Positions 11,692 through 26,600 of a stretch of DNA of 64,000 nucleotides are shown here, one piece after another. Positions within the stretch are counted from its first letter, which is position 1, and every line of letters starts with the position of its first letter. The stretch comes from Micromussa lordhowensis (lineage: Eukaryota > Cnidaria > Anthozoa > Scleractinia > Lobophylliidae), in the NCBI GenBank assembly GCA_964020085.1, contig OZ026597.1:17287609-17351608 (forward strand). Direction: 5' to 3'. The notes beneath the pieces are model-generated. The model searched no databases and was not told where the DNA came from. It saw only the letters and a list, made by a program, of their open reading frames with translations. The position numbers were made by a program, and so were the translations under genes.

Positions 11692-14600
11692 ATGGCTGAA
11701 AATGAATTCGAAGGAGAAATAAGTGACAACGAGAGCGATGTAAGCTTACACGGAGAAAGTGAATGCGAGGGTGAAGACAGTGGAGGAGAAGATGTTCGCG
11801 AGCCAGTTACGGAAACGACACCAGATGATCGAACTGCCACGCCAAAGAAAGCCAAGGCTAAAAAGAAGAAAAAGAAGTAAGGAAATAGCCAAACAAAAAT
11901 AGTCACTTGACATTCTTGGACATTCCTTTCATTTGTGCTCTGTTAGTGAAGATTCTTTTGCGAACAATTGCGATTTGTTCTTTCCATTCTTTTAGATGGA
12001 TGAATGCATGCTTGACGAGCTGCAAGTATGAAAGCGGTGAGTGTTTTTGTTACATGTACATGTGTAAAATATAATTACCCTGTCATTTCAAGCACTCGGC
12101 TATCAGCTATGTTTAATGCTTTTTGTCCTCTGTTTTTTGTCTAAATAGTTCGCAGGGTAACGAAACGATTTGGGATGAAGGAGGTCGGAGAGGACGAAGA
12201 CTGGGCTTTATTTTGGACCGATTGTTCTGTTGCTTTGGAACGGTGCATGGATATGAAACGCTACCAGGTTAGACAAAAATATATTAAACAGCTATGTGAA
12301 ATAACAATACACCCACTACTTTAATATACTTCGAGACGCTAACAGTAAGTTATGTCGAGCGATCCTTAGCTCTAGCTCAATGTTTGCAAAATAATGTCAG
12401 CTGAAATTTCGTAAACATGAGCTCAAGTCTTGATCGCTTGTAAGGCAACTGTTTTGAGTTTTAACGTCGAGCTCCTTCCTAAAATGATATTTCTTAAGAA
12501 TAAAATTTATTCGAGGGAAACGAGTTGAAACTTAAGGTGTCTTAGTATGAAATTGGCCATGACATATTGCTTTCGGTTTCTTAATCCTTAACTTATAACA
12601 CGTTGCCACTAGCCTTCAATTAAGCTTAAGTTTGCTTGCAATATATAATCCAGCTGATCTCATATACGTACATGTGCACCATCTAAACACATTATGTTAA
12701 ACCTGAACTAGAAACACAAAATTGAGGAAGAGGAGGAAATACAGACGAGTCAAGAAAATCATAAAAGTAGAAATAATCTCACAGTAAAAATTTAAATCTG
12801 CTTTACATAATACGCTTATTTACTGTGTTTGTTGACAGTGTCAGTAAACAAAGTAAGTTGCTGGTATTATTAATTTTTTTCCAGATGTTAATTATTTTTG
12901 TTAAAGAGTGACATCTTGAAATGACCTTCAAGAAAAAAGAGAGGGACAAAATTCAATGAAGCTGCGACACCTGATAGTGCATTCAATAAAATGTAATCCT
13001 GCACCAAAATTAATGATATTTAAACCCCATGCAATACATCGATTTTTTCAAACCCCCAAAATATCCTATAATATATTCACATTATATAAAAAGAAAACCA
13101 GACAAACTAGCAAAAAGGAATAAAGATTCAAGTTTCATAACTCGAAAGACTTCTTACAGTAAAAGCTCTTCACTCCCAATATTTACAAATAATTGACCCT
13201 TGTTGTTCTTTGAACAGAAAATCAACCATTTCCCTGGTATGAGTGAGATATGCCGTAAAGACCTACTGGCTAGGAACATGAACCGTTTGTGGAAGCAGTT
13301 TCCAAAGGATTATGCTGTATTTCCTAAAACGTGGTGCTTACCCGCAGAGTAAGTCAACTGTTGTCCATTATACTCATACAGTAGTAATAGTTTATGTGAT
13401 ATTCTATGACCGCTTAGTTGTCAAAAAAATGTGTTATAGCAATAAAACAAGTACATGTACACATTTAAACCTTAAATTCTTCACATCAAAAATGAGTGTG
13501 GAGTTGTGTTTCAAAAATGTTTTATTTGTCGTGTTATAGTTATGGAGAATTCCAGGCTTACTGCAGACAGAAGAAGAACAAAACATTTATCCTCAAGCCA
13601 GACAGTGGTAGCCAAGGAAAAGGGATTTTCCTTACCAAGAATCCAAAGGTACACCTGTACTGTAACTGCATTGCACATGAGCATAAGTTTGCTCTCAATA
13701 ATGAGAAGTGTGTCCAGGAGAAAACCCAACAGGAGGTGATACACTTCAAATCACAAATTTTGTTCAAGCTTGGCACAAATGTTGGGTTTGGTGAAGAAAT
13801 GATTGTGGCAAAAAAGTAGGTCAAAATATTTTATTCCCTTCAAGTTAGGGTGACCTCCTGCAAAAATGGCTATTTGACACTAATTTATGCATATTTAATT
13901 AGCCATCTTTGGTTTAGTATTTCTTCAATAAGAGAAGCCATGTGAACATGAAATCCACTATATCATGTTCTGCAACTATCCGTCTAAAAGCACAGGTGTT
14001 CATTTGAACTGAGCAAATTGATTTCTCTCCTTTACTTTATCTTAAAGTAAGGTGCACATTTCATAGTGTTGTCGATAACCTTGAATTGATGGCAAATATC
14101 TGCAATGGGCAAAACCAAATACACATTATTCTAACATGGATAATGAGAGCACTCAGAAGAGTTGGTGTACTGCTTACACAGAAGTTTATGATTTCTGGCC
14201 ATTTCATGACCATCCACTAAAACGCAAAAGCCTTTTTTCTGTCTTAACCTAACTCAAAATCATCAAGAAATATCTAGCTAAACATTTTCCTATCGATCAT
14301 GAGTAAAAATTTGGCACTTGAGACATTTCTTTCAAATATTTTCGGACCTATATCTTGAGACATTCATGATATAAATACTGTAGCAGAAGATTCAACTCAC
14401 AAGTTCCCTCAACTTATGTGTTCAGGTGTAAAATAGAATGGAAGCAAGAAATAACTACTGCATTCATTTCACTTAGAAGCAATTTTTCCCTTTCTTTGAT
14501 TTTTGGATTTTGATTCCCATTCAAAATGTTCAGTTTTGTGTCATCCCTTTGTCAGTTAACTTTGATGCATGTTTTAAAAAAATATCCATTACTGTCTTGC

Positions 14601-17600
14601 TTTCATCGCCAGAAATATCAACAGGTAGTCGAAAAACCATGTGCTGAGAAAAGAAAATGGCGCCTGTGTTTTCGACTAAGTGTGATTTTGTACGAGATTT
14701 AATCCAGTTCTCTTAACGGTTTCGATATTCAAAACAGCAAAAGGAGCAACAACGTATGTATAAAGTTCAATTTATCTTTATTTGCACATTTTTGTCGCTT
14801 TTGTTTCGTTTAAGTTAGAAATACGTCGCTTTGTAATTTTTGTCACCTAGGTTTTACCTGTTTACCACTGTTCGGTCTGTTAATGCTGTTTGTGTAGCTG
14901 TTACTGTTGTTACTACACTACTGAGGTCAATAAACAGAGTTGAAACGTGTTCTGCCTTGAATCGATGCCGTTACACTCATGCTCGTTCTCACGAGATAAC
15001 AAATGAGCCATGTATGAGTTTCGAAGATGAGGCAACCAACATGCAATTGGCTATAGAGAATACTCAACGAAGCAACTTGAACAGTAAATATCCAAGTGTT
15101 TCTCTTGTGTGTTAAATAACCTGATAATTTTATTTGTTTTTATTGTATTCAATAAGCTTTCTTGTAACGTATGAATTGATATTACAGTACGAAGCCCGAG
15201 TAAATACTCTTAGAGTGTCTAGTTTAACCAACGCTTTCCAGCAACATTTGCCCAGAAAACTCCTGTGAAATCAGCCGGTTTTTACTGATCATTTTTCAGC
15301 GAAATTTGACCAAAAAATTCCTGTGAAATTGGCAGTTTTTTCCGCGAAATTGTCTATGAAAATCCCACGAAATTTGCTTTTTTCCCGAGACCTACCAGAA
15401 GCCCTGTCAAAAGGCCATTCAAAACCCAGGGAGAGCCACACTACTGCTATAACGTACAGATTTCTTTCAAAGCCCACCACAAAACATTCAGCCATCTTTG
15501 ACAATTTTGTGCAGTACAATTTGTAGCATCATACATGATGCACCACCGAGTCACTTACTTTTACTGGCTCAGCAGTCGGCTCAACGTCGTCAAAAATGGC
15601 AGAGTGTTTTGTGGGGTGTGTTGTGGTGGGTTTTGAAAGATATCTAAATGTTAAAGCAGCAGTGATGGCTGTCTGTTTATTTTGAACGGCTTTTTGAGTA
15701 GCGATGCCAACAAGTTGAGAAGAAAAGGCAACAGGTTGTGGGATAGGATGTCCTGATAGGCGATGCTGTCCATAGTGCCTTGGAATATGCTAATGTCGGT
15801 TGCTTTCTCGTGTGGAAATCCCAGCCCAGACATGATCCTAAATACATTTTCCAAAAAAAAACACATTTAAGGTTAATTATATTACAGTTCACAATCGAAT
15901 TTGTCGTTATTTTAGCCGCCATTTTTACACTCAGCTATGATAAACAGACTTAAACGTCGTCAGCAAAAACTTAAGCGAAGAGTTAAGTAGAACATGTGGT
16001 CATGCAGCAAAGGTTGTCCGCGAAATTTTGAACATTTTTATGCAATTAAATAAGTTTTTTTTGCCTCATCGTGTATGAAAATGTTTTGTTATTGAACTTT
16101 CTGTCATGTTTCTTTTATTTGGTTGCCTTTATTTGGGAATTTTAGGGTATAAAAGTGAACAGTATTTTTGCACACAGGTTCATATTTAATACATATTTAA
16201 TTTACAGCAACCCCTGTGGTTTGCTTGGTTAGTTTATTCGCGCCGGTCGAATATATTTTTTGAGTCTTTTTTTTGAGCTACTACAGAACTCCTGAGAAAA
16301 GAACTAAGTGGGCACTAATTTAACACAGCTGAAATGCAATTGACTTGGGTTTGTAACCGATCTAACACGTGCTCTGATTGGCTAATACTAGGGCATTATT
16401 CTCCCGTAAATATGCCCACGGGCCGATTACGGGCCTGCAAAACCCAAGCAAAAAGCCATATAATAAACAACTTATTAACCTCGAACGTTCGGTCTTTACA
16501 GGAAAATCTCAAACCTCGGTCTTGCCGTATTGACCTCGCTATCGCTCAGTCACTAAGGCAAGGTTTCGGTCCGAGATTTTCCCGTAAAGACCTCAATCTC
16601 GGTTAATAAGTAATTATTATGCGATAAATCCTGCAAATTATGCAATTTTTTCCAGAGCTATTTTAAGCTTGTTTTCCAAGTTTTCAAACGAAGAAAACAA
16701 CTTTTGGGCTTCTCCAAGGACAATCTGAACATAAAGGAACAATAATTAAACATCTTTGTGTAAATTGGGATAAAAGAGGCTCAAGGTGCTTTTCCACCAT
16801 GGACTTCGAATCCGAAGATGATCAATCACAACGTTGCAGTTGCCACATGATGAACAAAACACCAGACTATCTACACATGGAATGGGTGCTTTCCTGCTCT
16901 GTCTTTCACAGTTATATTTGGCGGAAGGTACGATTTTGTCTTTTCAGTCGAAGAAACAGCAGGCGTTTTAAGTACAAATTTATCCATGAGGGATGTTTGT
17001 TTCATATTCCATGAAAGGGAATGAAAGAAGCTCCATATGCCGTCGAAATAACAACGCCTGGCCATATGTTGTCGATATATACTGGCAATTCTGATTGGCT
17101 AAGGCAAAGAATCAATCGTTTACGTTGTACCAATAAGCAATTCTTTTACAATGAAAACTTGTACCAGTGCCCGGACGTCCAAGAAACGCCTGGAACTTCG
17201 ATTGCTTATGAGATCGAACGGTGCAGAAGGTTTTCGAGGCATTTTTAAAGGCAAATCATCTTGAAGCGAAGTAAAGATGTGGGATTTTTTCAGATAAAGC
17301 ATTAACTAATGGTTTATTTTCTTAAAATCGTGCAAATTTTTATTAATTTTATTATTTGTTTGTTTGTGAACTGTGCGATCGAATGCGATTTGAGGTCGAT
17401 TATGCGAAATCGCACCATCGCGTCAGAAGGCCTGCAAAGCGTAATTGACAAACTGGACGAACCTAAACCTGATTTAGTTAAACTACAATCTTGGACAAAA
17501 TAAATGGAACATCTGGACCACCCCTCCCCCCATTTCAATGATGCCAAAATGGCGCGCTTTTGGCTTCTTCGCGCCTTCATCATTGCTTTGGGGGGGATGG

Positions 17601-20600
17601 GGGATAATTGTTCCATTTTATACTGTCCAAGATTGTCCGAGGACGACACTGGCGTTACAAGAAGCTATGTTTGCTATGCAGAACACATCTGGTGTGTTGT
17701 CGCACGTTCGATAACCAAGTTAAAAGAACGTTAGTTGAACTAAAATCTAATGATCTCTGTGCGTGACTCAAACAGAATTGAAACAAAATCACAACATAGT
17801 TTATTTTTGGTGTCATGTACTTTATTGATATGAAAATTGAATATGCATAAATGCGTGCTGAAGTGTAGGCCTCGAAAACTGAAGTTATTTCTTTAACCAA
17901 TCCGAATATATTTTTATTGTTGATCAGTTGCGCGCGCGGGAAATCGTGAAAAATATTAAACGCTGCACATCTCCGATTAAGCTCCCTTTCTTAGTTTTTA
18001 AGAATTGAACCTTGAATTTTGGTCCTTTTTTAAAAGTACTTTATCGATACTTTCACACGGTTGATTTTTTGGCATCTCTGACGAGGAGGTGGCAATATGC
18101 GGTCTACGTGGAGGGAGGGTTCATTAATGTGAGGGAGATGGAGTGAATGGCAGTGCGCTGGCGTCCTTTGCCAGAGCATTTTACGGCGAAAAAAAAAACA
18201 CATTTAAACTGATATTACCCGCAGAAAGAAAAAAAAAATAAAGAAATAGAAATAGCAGAAGAGGAAACGGTCTCGAACCCGAGAGAGTTCATGCACGCCA
18301 CTTAGACCTGCGACTTGCGCCCTAATCCAATGCGCCGCTTAAACCCTCACGCTTTGACAGCCCCTTATTTTTAAAGCCTTAACTTTTCATGCCGCTATTG
18401 GATATTTTTCTATAGAGCTATTTTGTTTCTGTAGAATAGTTTTCTTTATTGAAAAAAGATATCTTACACGATTTTTATCTGCTTTGAAATAAAATTCAAT
18501 GATTTACAAGTTTTTATTGAAGATTCTTTACGGTTAAGCACGGTTTTGTAGCAGGCAGTAAAAAATAATCTTAGTTCATTGTTTATTTCATCTGATCGCC
18601 AAAATCGTTCAAAACCGTCTTAAACCGTCCAAAACCAATCTTAAATCGTAGGAAACCGTCACAAAAACGTACAAGCATCGTTTTAACATAGTACAAGCCT
18701 GAGTGCTTGTAGAGAACGGTACCGCTTTTATTAACTTCAGTCTTTCGCCATTATTTCATATCATTTCAGTGATACGGCTATTCAGACTCTATAGTTTTAT
18801 TGATCAGCTCCTGAGAAATACGATAGATTGTTCTGTACTTAGTAGTTTGTACTGAGCTTTTCCAACACTAATATGGATCCTTATTAATCCCAGTATATGC
18901 TTTGGAAAGTTGGAGTTAGAATAACGCTCTTATTTATTCATTGTTACCAAAATACACTCAACCTGTAGTACCTAAACTTAGAATATCAGCGTTACCCTTG
19001 AGCTCTGACGCGCGTGACTGTGACAGACACCACTTCCTTGCATTGCCGATAAATGTGTTGACATATTAGTTCCTAATTACTGGCTCCCTTTGTCTTGTCA
19101 CGTTGAAGCCCTGCATACAATCTTGGACAAAATAAATGGAACATCTGGACCACCCCTCCCCCCATTTCAATGATGCCAAAATGGCGCGCTTTTGGCTTCT
19201 TCGCGCCTTCATCATTGCTTTGGGCGGGATGGGGGATAATTGTTCCATTTTATACTGTCCAAGATTGTAGTTTAGTTGGTGTGAATGGGGTATTAGCTAC
19301 ATGTACCTCAAAGCTTTCTAAAAGTCACTTAGGGCTTTATTCCACGCACACCTTCAATTTATGTCAAAATAATTGGCTTGTTTTTGTTGTCTTTCAGATA
19401 ATTTCATCACAGGGTGATGAAATTATCTGGTTTCTTCTTTTTAAATTGGTTTTTACATGTGTCTTTTGCCATTATTTTCTCGTGTTTTCTCAAAGTAAAA
19501 GAATGGAAAATCTGTTGTATTCGGTTTCATTTTGTTCTCTGAAATTAATTCGTATTCAATTTTTGTGGCTTTTGTCACATGGCAAAGAAAAAATTATTTC
19601 TTGTTTTCTTATCAGTTTTACACATCAAGTTGGGTTCTTTTTGTTGCAAGTTTTAATATTTTGGCCCTTCATTTATTCTCACTACTTAAAGTAAACCGTT
19701 TCTTGAAACCTGGTCTTGAGTCTGTGGTTACCATGCATGTGGTCTATTTTTGTGCTTTCGCTCACTCTGAAATGTCTTTTTAAAAATATGTCAGGAAATT
19801 AGGGGTTTAAATTCAGAGTGCATTCTGAAATTTTCTTTAAAACGTGTTCTATTTTGCACTCCAGAATATTAGGGGAACACCAAAGGAACACTAAATGGAA
19901 TGCTCCAAGAATACGTTCCGTTTTGATTTTTCTATTAGGTTACTTCTGTCCGGTACTGTATCTGTCATGATGAAAGCGGGATGGAAATGGATGAATATTC
20001 GCTTTAAAACTTGGGTCGAAACAACTGAATAGCGCCAAAAATATTTGAAAGAAGTGTCTCTAATGCTTTTTTTCACCAAATTTTTGTTTCAGATGCCCAG
20101 TTATAACAATGCTTTATTTTGCTCAGAACACTTAAAACATAAAATTACAAAAACTACAGTGTACAATAACTTAGGGAAAAGATATGTTTAAAGTTGAGCC
20201 AGGGGGATAAATGAGCTTAGTGGTTTTCGAGTTATTCCCCTGTCTTTGACGTGCAAAGCAAAATAAGATCAAGGGAATGAAAGAGACAAGTACATGTAGA
20301 TAAGGAGACAGACCAAACTATATGAGCAGTGGATATTCAAATGATATTAGACTACGAACTTTAATAATTAGCTTTAATAATAACAAAAATTATTAACTTT
20401 AATAATTAACTTTTTAAACAGGATGTCAAGCCTGGAGAGCACATGGTTTGCCAGCAATATGTGTCCAAACCCTTTCTGATTGATGGATTTAAGTTTGACT
20501 TGAGGGTTTATGTGTTGGTCACCTCATGTGATCCTCTTCGAATTTTTGTTTACGAGGATGGTCTGGGGAGGTTTGCTACGCTAAAGTATGTGGATCCAAG

Positions 20601-23600
20601 CAACAACAACTTGGTGAGTAAAGTTTGTAGTCTATGATCTGTCGTAAATTTAAAATTCAGGTACGTAAAAAAAAGTGGTAGCAACAGGTTTACGGTATGT
20701 AATATGAGATGTGATGAGGAAGAAACTTAGCATGTTGTGAGTGAAAAGTAAGTAAAACACTGTCAATGAACTAATGAATATTTGGATCAATATCAGTATC
20801 TGGGCAACTGCGCACATACCCCTCCCCTAACCCAACATGTTATAATAAGTTAATAAGTCAGTGTTGCTGTTGGGTTAGGGGAGGGGTAGGTGCGCAGTTG
20901 CTCAGATACTGATATTGATCCGAACATTTTTATATGATATTTCAAGATGTACTAAGTCATAAACCCTATCAAATGTTCATTTTGTTTTCAGGATGACATT
21001 TGTATGCATCTGACAAATTATGCTGTAAACAAACATAGCAAAGACTTTATTAGAGATGAAGAAACTGGGAGTAAAAGGTAGAATTAGTAATGCAACATTG
21101 TTGTTCTGAATAGATGAAATGATATTGTAATTTCTGTGTTGACTTTAGTGTGATAACCCTTGAATGATCGAAACACATTGTTCATTATCTAGTGATAAAC
21201 TAGCTAGTTAGCTTTCTTTCTCTGGGGAATCTTGTAAGATGGGCAGTTACATGTAGTTTGTAATTTATTTGTTTTGAAAATAATTATTAAGAGAAATTGA
21301 TTTTATAACATGTTCAAGTCATGTTACAAATCCCTTTTAAATGTCATAAATAATAATTAAAAACAACATTATTTCAGACGAATAACAACGGTAAACAAGT
21401 GGTTTGAAGATAATGGTTACGACGTGAAAGAAATCTGGGACTCAATAGAGGTAAGTAGAGCCCTCGTCAAATGAGAGTGTGCACCTTGCAACTGTTTCAG
21501 CACCCTGTTGAAACATCATGACAGTGGTACAAACTTTGAAGTTGTCATTGGTTTCTTTTCAGGATGCTATCATAAAAACTTTGATCACTGCACATCCAAT
21601 ACTGAAGCATAACTACAGAACCTGTTTTCCAAACCACAACAAGGGGAGTGCTTGTTTTGAAATCCTAGGCTTTGACATCCTGTTGGATAAGAAGTTGAAA
21701 GCTTGGGTCTTAGAGGTAACTATAAGAACTTCATTACTAATCAGACTTTGTGAATTATTGCTGGAATAATATTATGTAGTATATGTCAAATACATCTTTA
21801 CAGAAAATTAACTTTTGTGAGAATGTACAAGACATATGGCCTCTATCATGGTAATTCTTTGGAATAGGATCAGGTTTTGAGATCAATACTTTTACTACAT
21901 GAAAATCAGACAATCATGAACACCAGAAGTATTTATGGAATGTTATTGTGTACAATGTACTGAACTTTGCTCTTGATTTCCAGGTTAACCACTCCCCTAG
22001 TTTTACAACTGACTCACCTCTTGATAAAGAAATTAAAGAAGGACTGATGTTTGATGCCCTAAATCTGCTCAACTTTGGAGCTTGTGATCGGCGCAAGATA
22101 CTTGAAGAAGACAAAAAGAGAGTGCGGGACAGACTTTTGCAAAAACAAAGAACCAAGGAAGCTAAGTATGTATGACACAATTTAATCCACAAGAGTAAAT
22201 TACGGCTATGGGAGTAAAAACAAAAGTATATTATGAGCAATATTTATAACACAAGTCTAGTATAAATATTTAAGAAAACGACAACACTCTTAAATTTACA
22301 AAACATGTTTCGACAGAAACTTCTGTCATCTTCAGTTGAGTGAATTACAAAGCGTTAGAAGTTGAATTTATAAGTAGGAAAAATGCTAATGATACTAGTA
22401 ACAACGGAATGTACATAGAACGTGGCAATGCGAGAATTAAAAGGACAGTTTCAGATTTACGTGATGCAATTGCTGATTCAAAGAAGGTTTTTCTTTTTGA
22501 ATATGAAATGCCTCTTTTATCTTGAGTTGAAACGTGGTAGGGGCGTGATCTAAAATTTGAAAACAGTCCACTGAACACAAGGCGCGACAATGTTCAGAAT
22601 TCTTTAAGTGTTTGAAAATGTGAGAGGCCCTATCACTAACTAAATGCTCACGCACGCGTGTGGAAAAATGCCGGGTTGTTTCGCCGACATAATTATAATT
22701 ATTTATTATAGTCCTAAACAATGTGACTATAGCTTATCTCTTTGTATGCATTGCAGGTTTGTGGTACTAGGTATCCATTCCAGATAGCTTTGATAAGATT
22801 TCGACAAGCCATTTACTGATTCTACTCCTTAAGTACCACAACTGAATCATGTTCTTAGTAGAACTGAATCACAAACATGCTCTTGATTTCTATGCCATTG
22901 ATCATTGATTTGGGCTGCAGCCTTATCAACTATCACGCAATAGAAATCTTGAGGTCAGATATAATACATGAAGGACTAATGTTTCTATTTTGCGTGTTCC
23001 TTTGTATTCCAGAAAGGAAGATCTTGACAACCAAGTACAGTACACCGAGTGGTTGAAAAAGTACGAGGATTCTCACTTGGGGAAATACAGGTAAGAAAAC
23101 ATGAGTAATATGTAAGCGGGAGGGCGGTATGATCGATCCCAGACTAGACAAATACCGCAATACCGCAAAAAAAATCGCCATATGACGCAATACTTCAATA
23201 CTGAGCCGAAACTCGACGTCATACCAAAACCACTACTGTGTATGTTAAGTTTAGAGCAAAGAACAATTCAGAATTTGCTAATGATTGGTAAGTCAGGTAA
23301 TTTTCGATTTAGACTGAAATAATCAAAATAAGTGACATTCTTTGGCGTGTTGGCTAATGATTAACAAAAAATACACTTCCCTTTTTTGATTGCGACACAA
23401 GGAATTGCAGTTTTCCTTTGCCATGAGAGTTAAGCTTCATTGGGAATTGGAAAAGGCTAAACCTTTCCTTCATTTACAAAACTAACAACCTGGCTGAAGC
23501 ATTAACCAAGTAAATTATTAATTGCCTTCCTCTTATTTCAGACGTATTTACCCAGAAGGAAATGAAGAAAAATACACAATTTTCTTCGAAAATAGTTGTT

Positions 23601-26600
23601 CACTGTTCCAGGAAACTGCTGCATCCAAGGCGCGTATCGAGTGTGCCAGGTGAGAGCTGTTCTCGCTCTTTTTTTTGTATAAAAGTTTTATGCGGCATAA
23701 GTTGTTAAGTTAATTTTTTGTGTGTGTTTGTCTCCTTTTGCTGTAGAGTTCAACGGGAACAGATCATGGCTAAACAACAAGAGCAAGAGAATGCCAGGCT
23801 CAAAAACAGTGGGAGGGCTCCTAAAGGATCCAAAGATGGCCTCAGGCCAGAGAGCCCCCATAGCCGTAGGCCCAGGAGACCCCCTGTTAGAAAGACGATT
23901 CAAAGTAATAAAGCTAGATTAGAGGTACGTCTTGTTCTACACTGTAGAAAATAAGCAAACTAAACTGCACGTCGGGTGGCGCGGTGGCCTCATGGTTAGT
24001 GCGCTCGACTCCGGAGCGAGAGGTCCGGGTTCGAGCCCTGGCCAGGGACAGTGTGTTGTGTTCTTGGGCAAGACAATTTACTCTCACAGTGCCTCTCTCC
24101 ACCCAGGTGTATAAATGGGTACCTGCTATTTGTTGGGGAAACCTAACAAAATTGCAGGGAAGTGACCTGCGATGGACTAGCATCCCGTCCAGGGGAAGTA
24201 GAACTACTTCTAGCCGCTTCGTGCTACAGAAACCGGGATAAGCTCCGGCAGCTATGAGCCAGCCTTGGCTCCAAGGCTTCACTAAACTGGACGTCTCAGC
24301 GCTCTTTGGCTTCTGTTTGATGTTCCATGATTAAGTTGGAAATGGAGCTGCTGTGTGAGTCAAATGAGTACCTTGATCTCGTCGTGCACAATATAAAAAT
24401 ACTTTGTTCTTTTACCATCGTCTTTATTTCAGGGTGGCAGAAGAATTGTTCAGGAGCAATCCGACACCACCAAACCTGTGGCGATATCAGAAGAGGAGGA
24501 GCTGGAGCGAATAACCTCTCTTCTTCAGCGGGACAATCTTATACGAGGATTAGGCGTGGTAGAATTTATCTATAAACTGTTACACTGTACACCTGGCACG
24601 GGAGGTCCACAGAAAAACTGCTCGTTACACCATTCTGTGAGTTACAAGAAGATTGCTGTTTTTTAACATAGCCAATAAATCTGATTATGTGGTTGTTGTT
24701 AGTGCTGAAATATTATCATGTGACTGATGGTGTTCCGTGGGAGAATTCACGCAATATACCTCTAGAAAACTATATGAGATTGTTCAATAAGATTAGCATT
24801 ATTTGCTGAATGCTTGAAATAATTATGACTTTGTCAGGGAAGATAAAAGACAAGCGGGTGCTCCCAACAATCTCTAACATTTTTCCCCAAGTGACTACCA
24901 GTTGAAATACTAATTCATCTCTGTTTACTATTTCTAGAACAATCACAAGGATTCTTCGTCGAAAGGTAGCCTGGGAGATAAAGTTTCCTCCATGTATGGC
25001 TCCATGGGAACACTTTCTACGTCAGGCGGAGTAACCGCTGACAATAACGTAGTCGCATCTCAATTGTCTCGGTTCCAGAGTTATCAACCCGCGGCTCTGT
25101 CAGCGGTAATGAACCTAAACGGCATCAATCAACAAACACCTCCGACCTTGACACGAAACGATCGACGCGCTTTAGCGTCCGTCGGCATTGTACCATCTGC
25201 GCCCACGGGGCTTCCTAAACACAGGTATGGCTCGCGGAAGGGTCCAGGAAACACCAGGAATGCTATCGGCAATCCAGATTACGATTGGAGATCGGGATCC
25301 ACGCCAGGGATTGAGGCAACCAGCCTTGCCTACGGTATGATCGATCCCAGACTAGACAATCAAACGAACTCGACTCTCAAGAGACGGACATTAAGCGCTA
25401 CAGGGTTTAAAACCAGCGCAGACCCCATGCAAGGGAGCGCGACGCGTGTGATGAATCCGCGCGTATTTGCTACGAGTGTCGTGGGAGGCGTGGGAGGATC
25501 GCAGACTAATCTGTCTAGTCCAGGAGGTGCGACGCCTGGTGCACAGCAGTACATGTGTTCAATGTATACGTTTCCTAACGTGCTGAAAGTAGCGCCCCAG
25601 CCTCAAAATGGAATGAACTTGTCTGTGATCTCTGGCCCAGCACCTGTGAGTTATCGACCCAGTCCCACTGGTGCGGGTGCTGTGGGACCAGAACAGGCTA
25701 AATCCTCACACAGACTCGCTGGCTCACCATCAGGAATTCTGAAGTGAGTACCCGGGTGAAGTTAGAACGAGTCTGTTTAATCAAATATTGATGTGAGCTG
25801 AAGGTTTTCTACTGAATTGGCTTTTGGAAAAAGGTTAAAACGTTATCGAGCTTACGCTACTCGGGCAAAACGAATATGTTATCTTTTTTTGATCAATCAT
25901 TTAGAATTTGTTTCGCGCTGTTTTTCTCGCCCTTTACATGTTTTGCGTCGAGTTCTGAGTTCTGTTCGAATTATCATTTTGTTGTACTAAGTTCACTGTT
26001 GATATGGCAATACTAATTTTGTCCTTCAAGTCTGGTAACCCCTCGAAGATAATTTGTGTTACACTTTCTAACTCGGGGACACCAGAATCGATCTATGTAG
26101 GCAGTAGTTTTATACTAACCTTCGTTTATCTTTTCCAGGTCAACTAAAACTCAAAGAGCTCGCGGGGCTACGAACAACTTGCGCTTAAAGGTAAATCAAA
26201 ATGTTCACTGTTGTATTGTGTAGGTTTTTGGTGACACTAGGTAAATAATCAGAGTAAATAATGTAACAAAAGGGAAGAATCTCTATCATTTCTGTATGCC
26301 AACAACGTTGCTTAGTAACGGGACTCGAAGGACAGTCGCAATGTAGTATGTAGACTGTTCACAGCCTCTCTATTTTTCAACGCACGTAAAAGAAAACGCA
26401 AGGGAAGCGAGCCAAACGAAGAATACCCAGTCAAGTCTACTGTTTGTGCTGGCGTTCAGTTCTCTTTCGATTCTATCCGCGCGTTCAACGATGGAATAAA
26501 AATACGAGAAAATAGATGGCTGTGAACAGTCTATGTAGTATGAATAAACTTTGTTCAAGCTAACTCTTTTTTCCTTTTCTCTTTTTCTTTTACAGCAGCT

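Noticed and set aside
14840..15115. 91-aa frame with AATAAA nearby, LTR-like composition
   Set aside because: No second LTR, no target duplication, no recognisable protein.
16799..17248. Two consecutive small plus-strand frames in TTLL intron 5
   Set aside because: No splice sites that join TTLL phases and no recognisable domain.
17504..17734. Plus-strand frame [11 protein letters not shown]...
   Set aside because: It is a shadow of the 150-bp MITE; the same reading appears in the second copy.
18262..18340. Functional tRNA gene on the minus strand
   Set aside because: A and B boxes are visible but the acceptor stem and anticodon loop cannot be formed.
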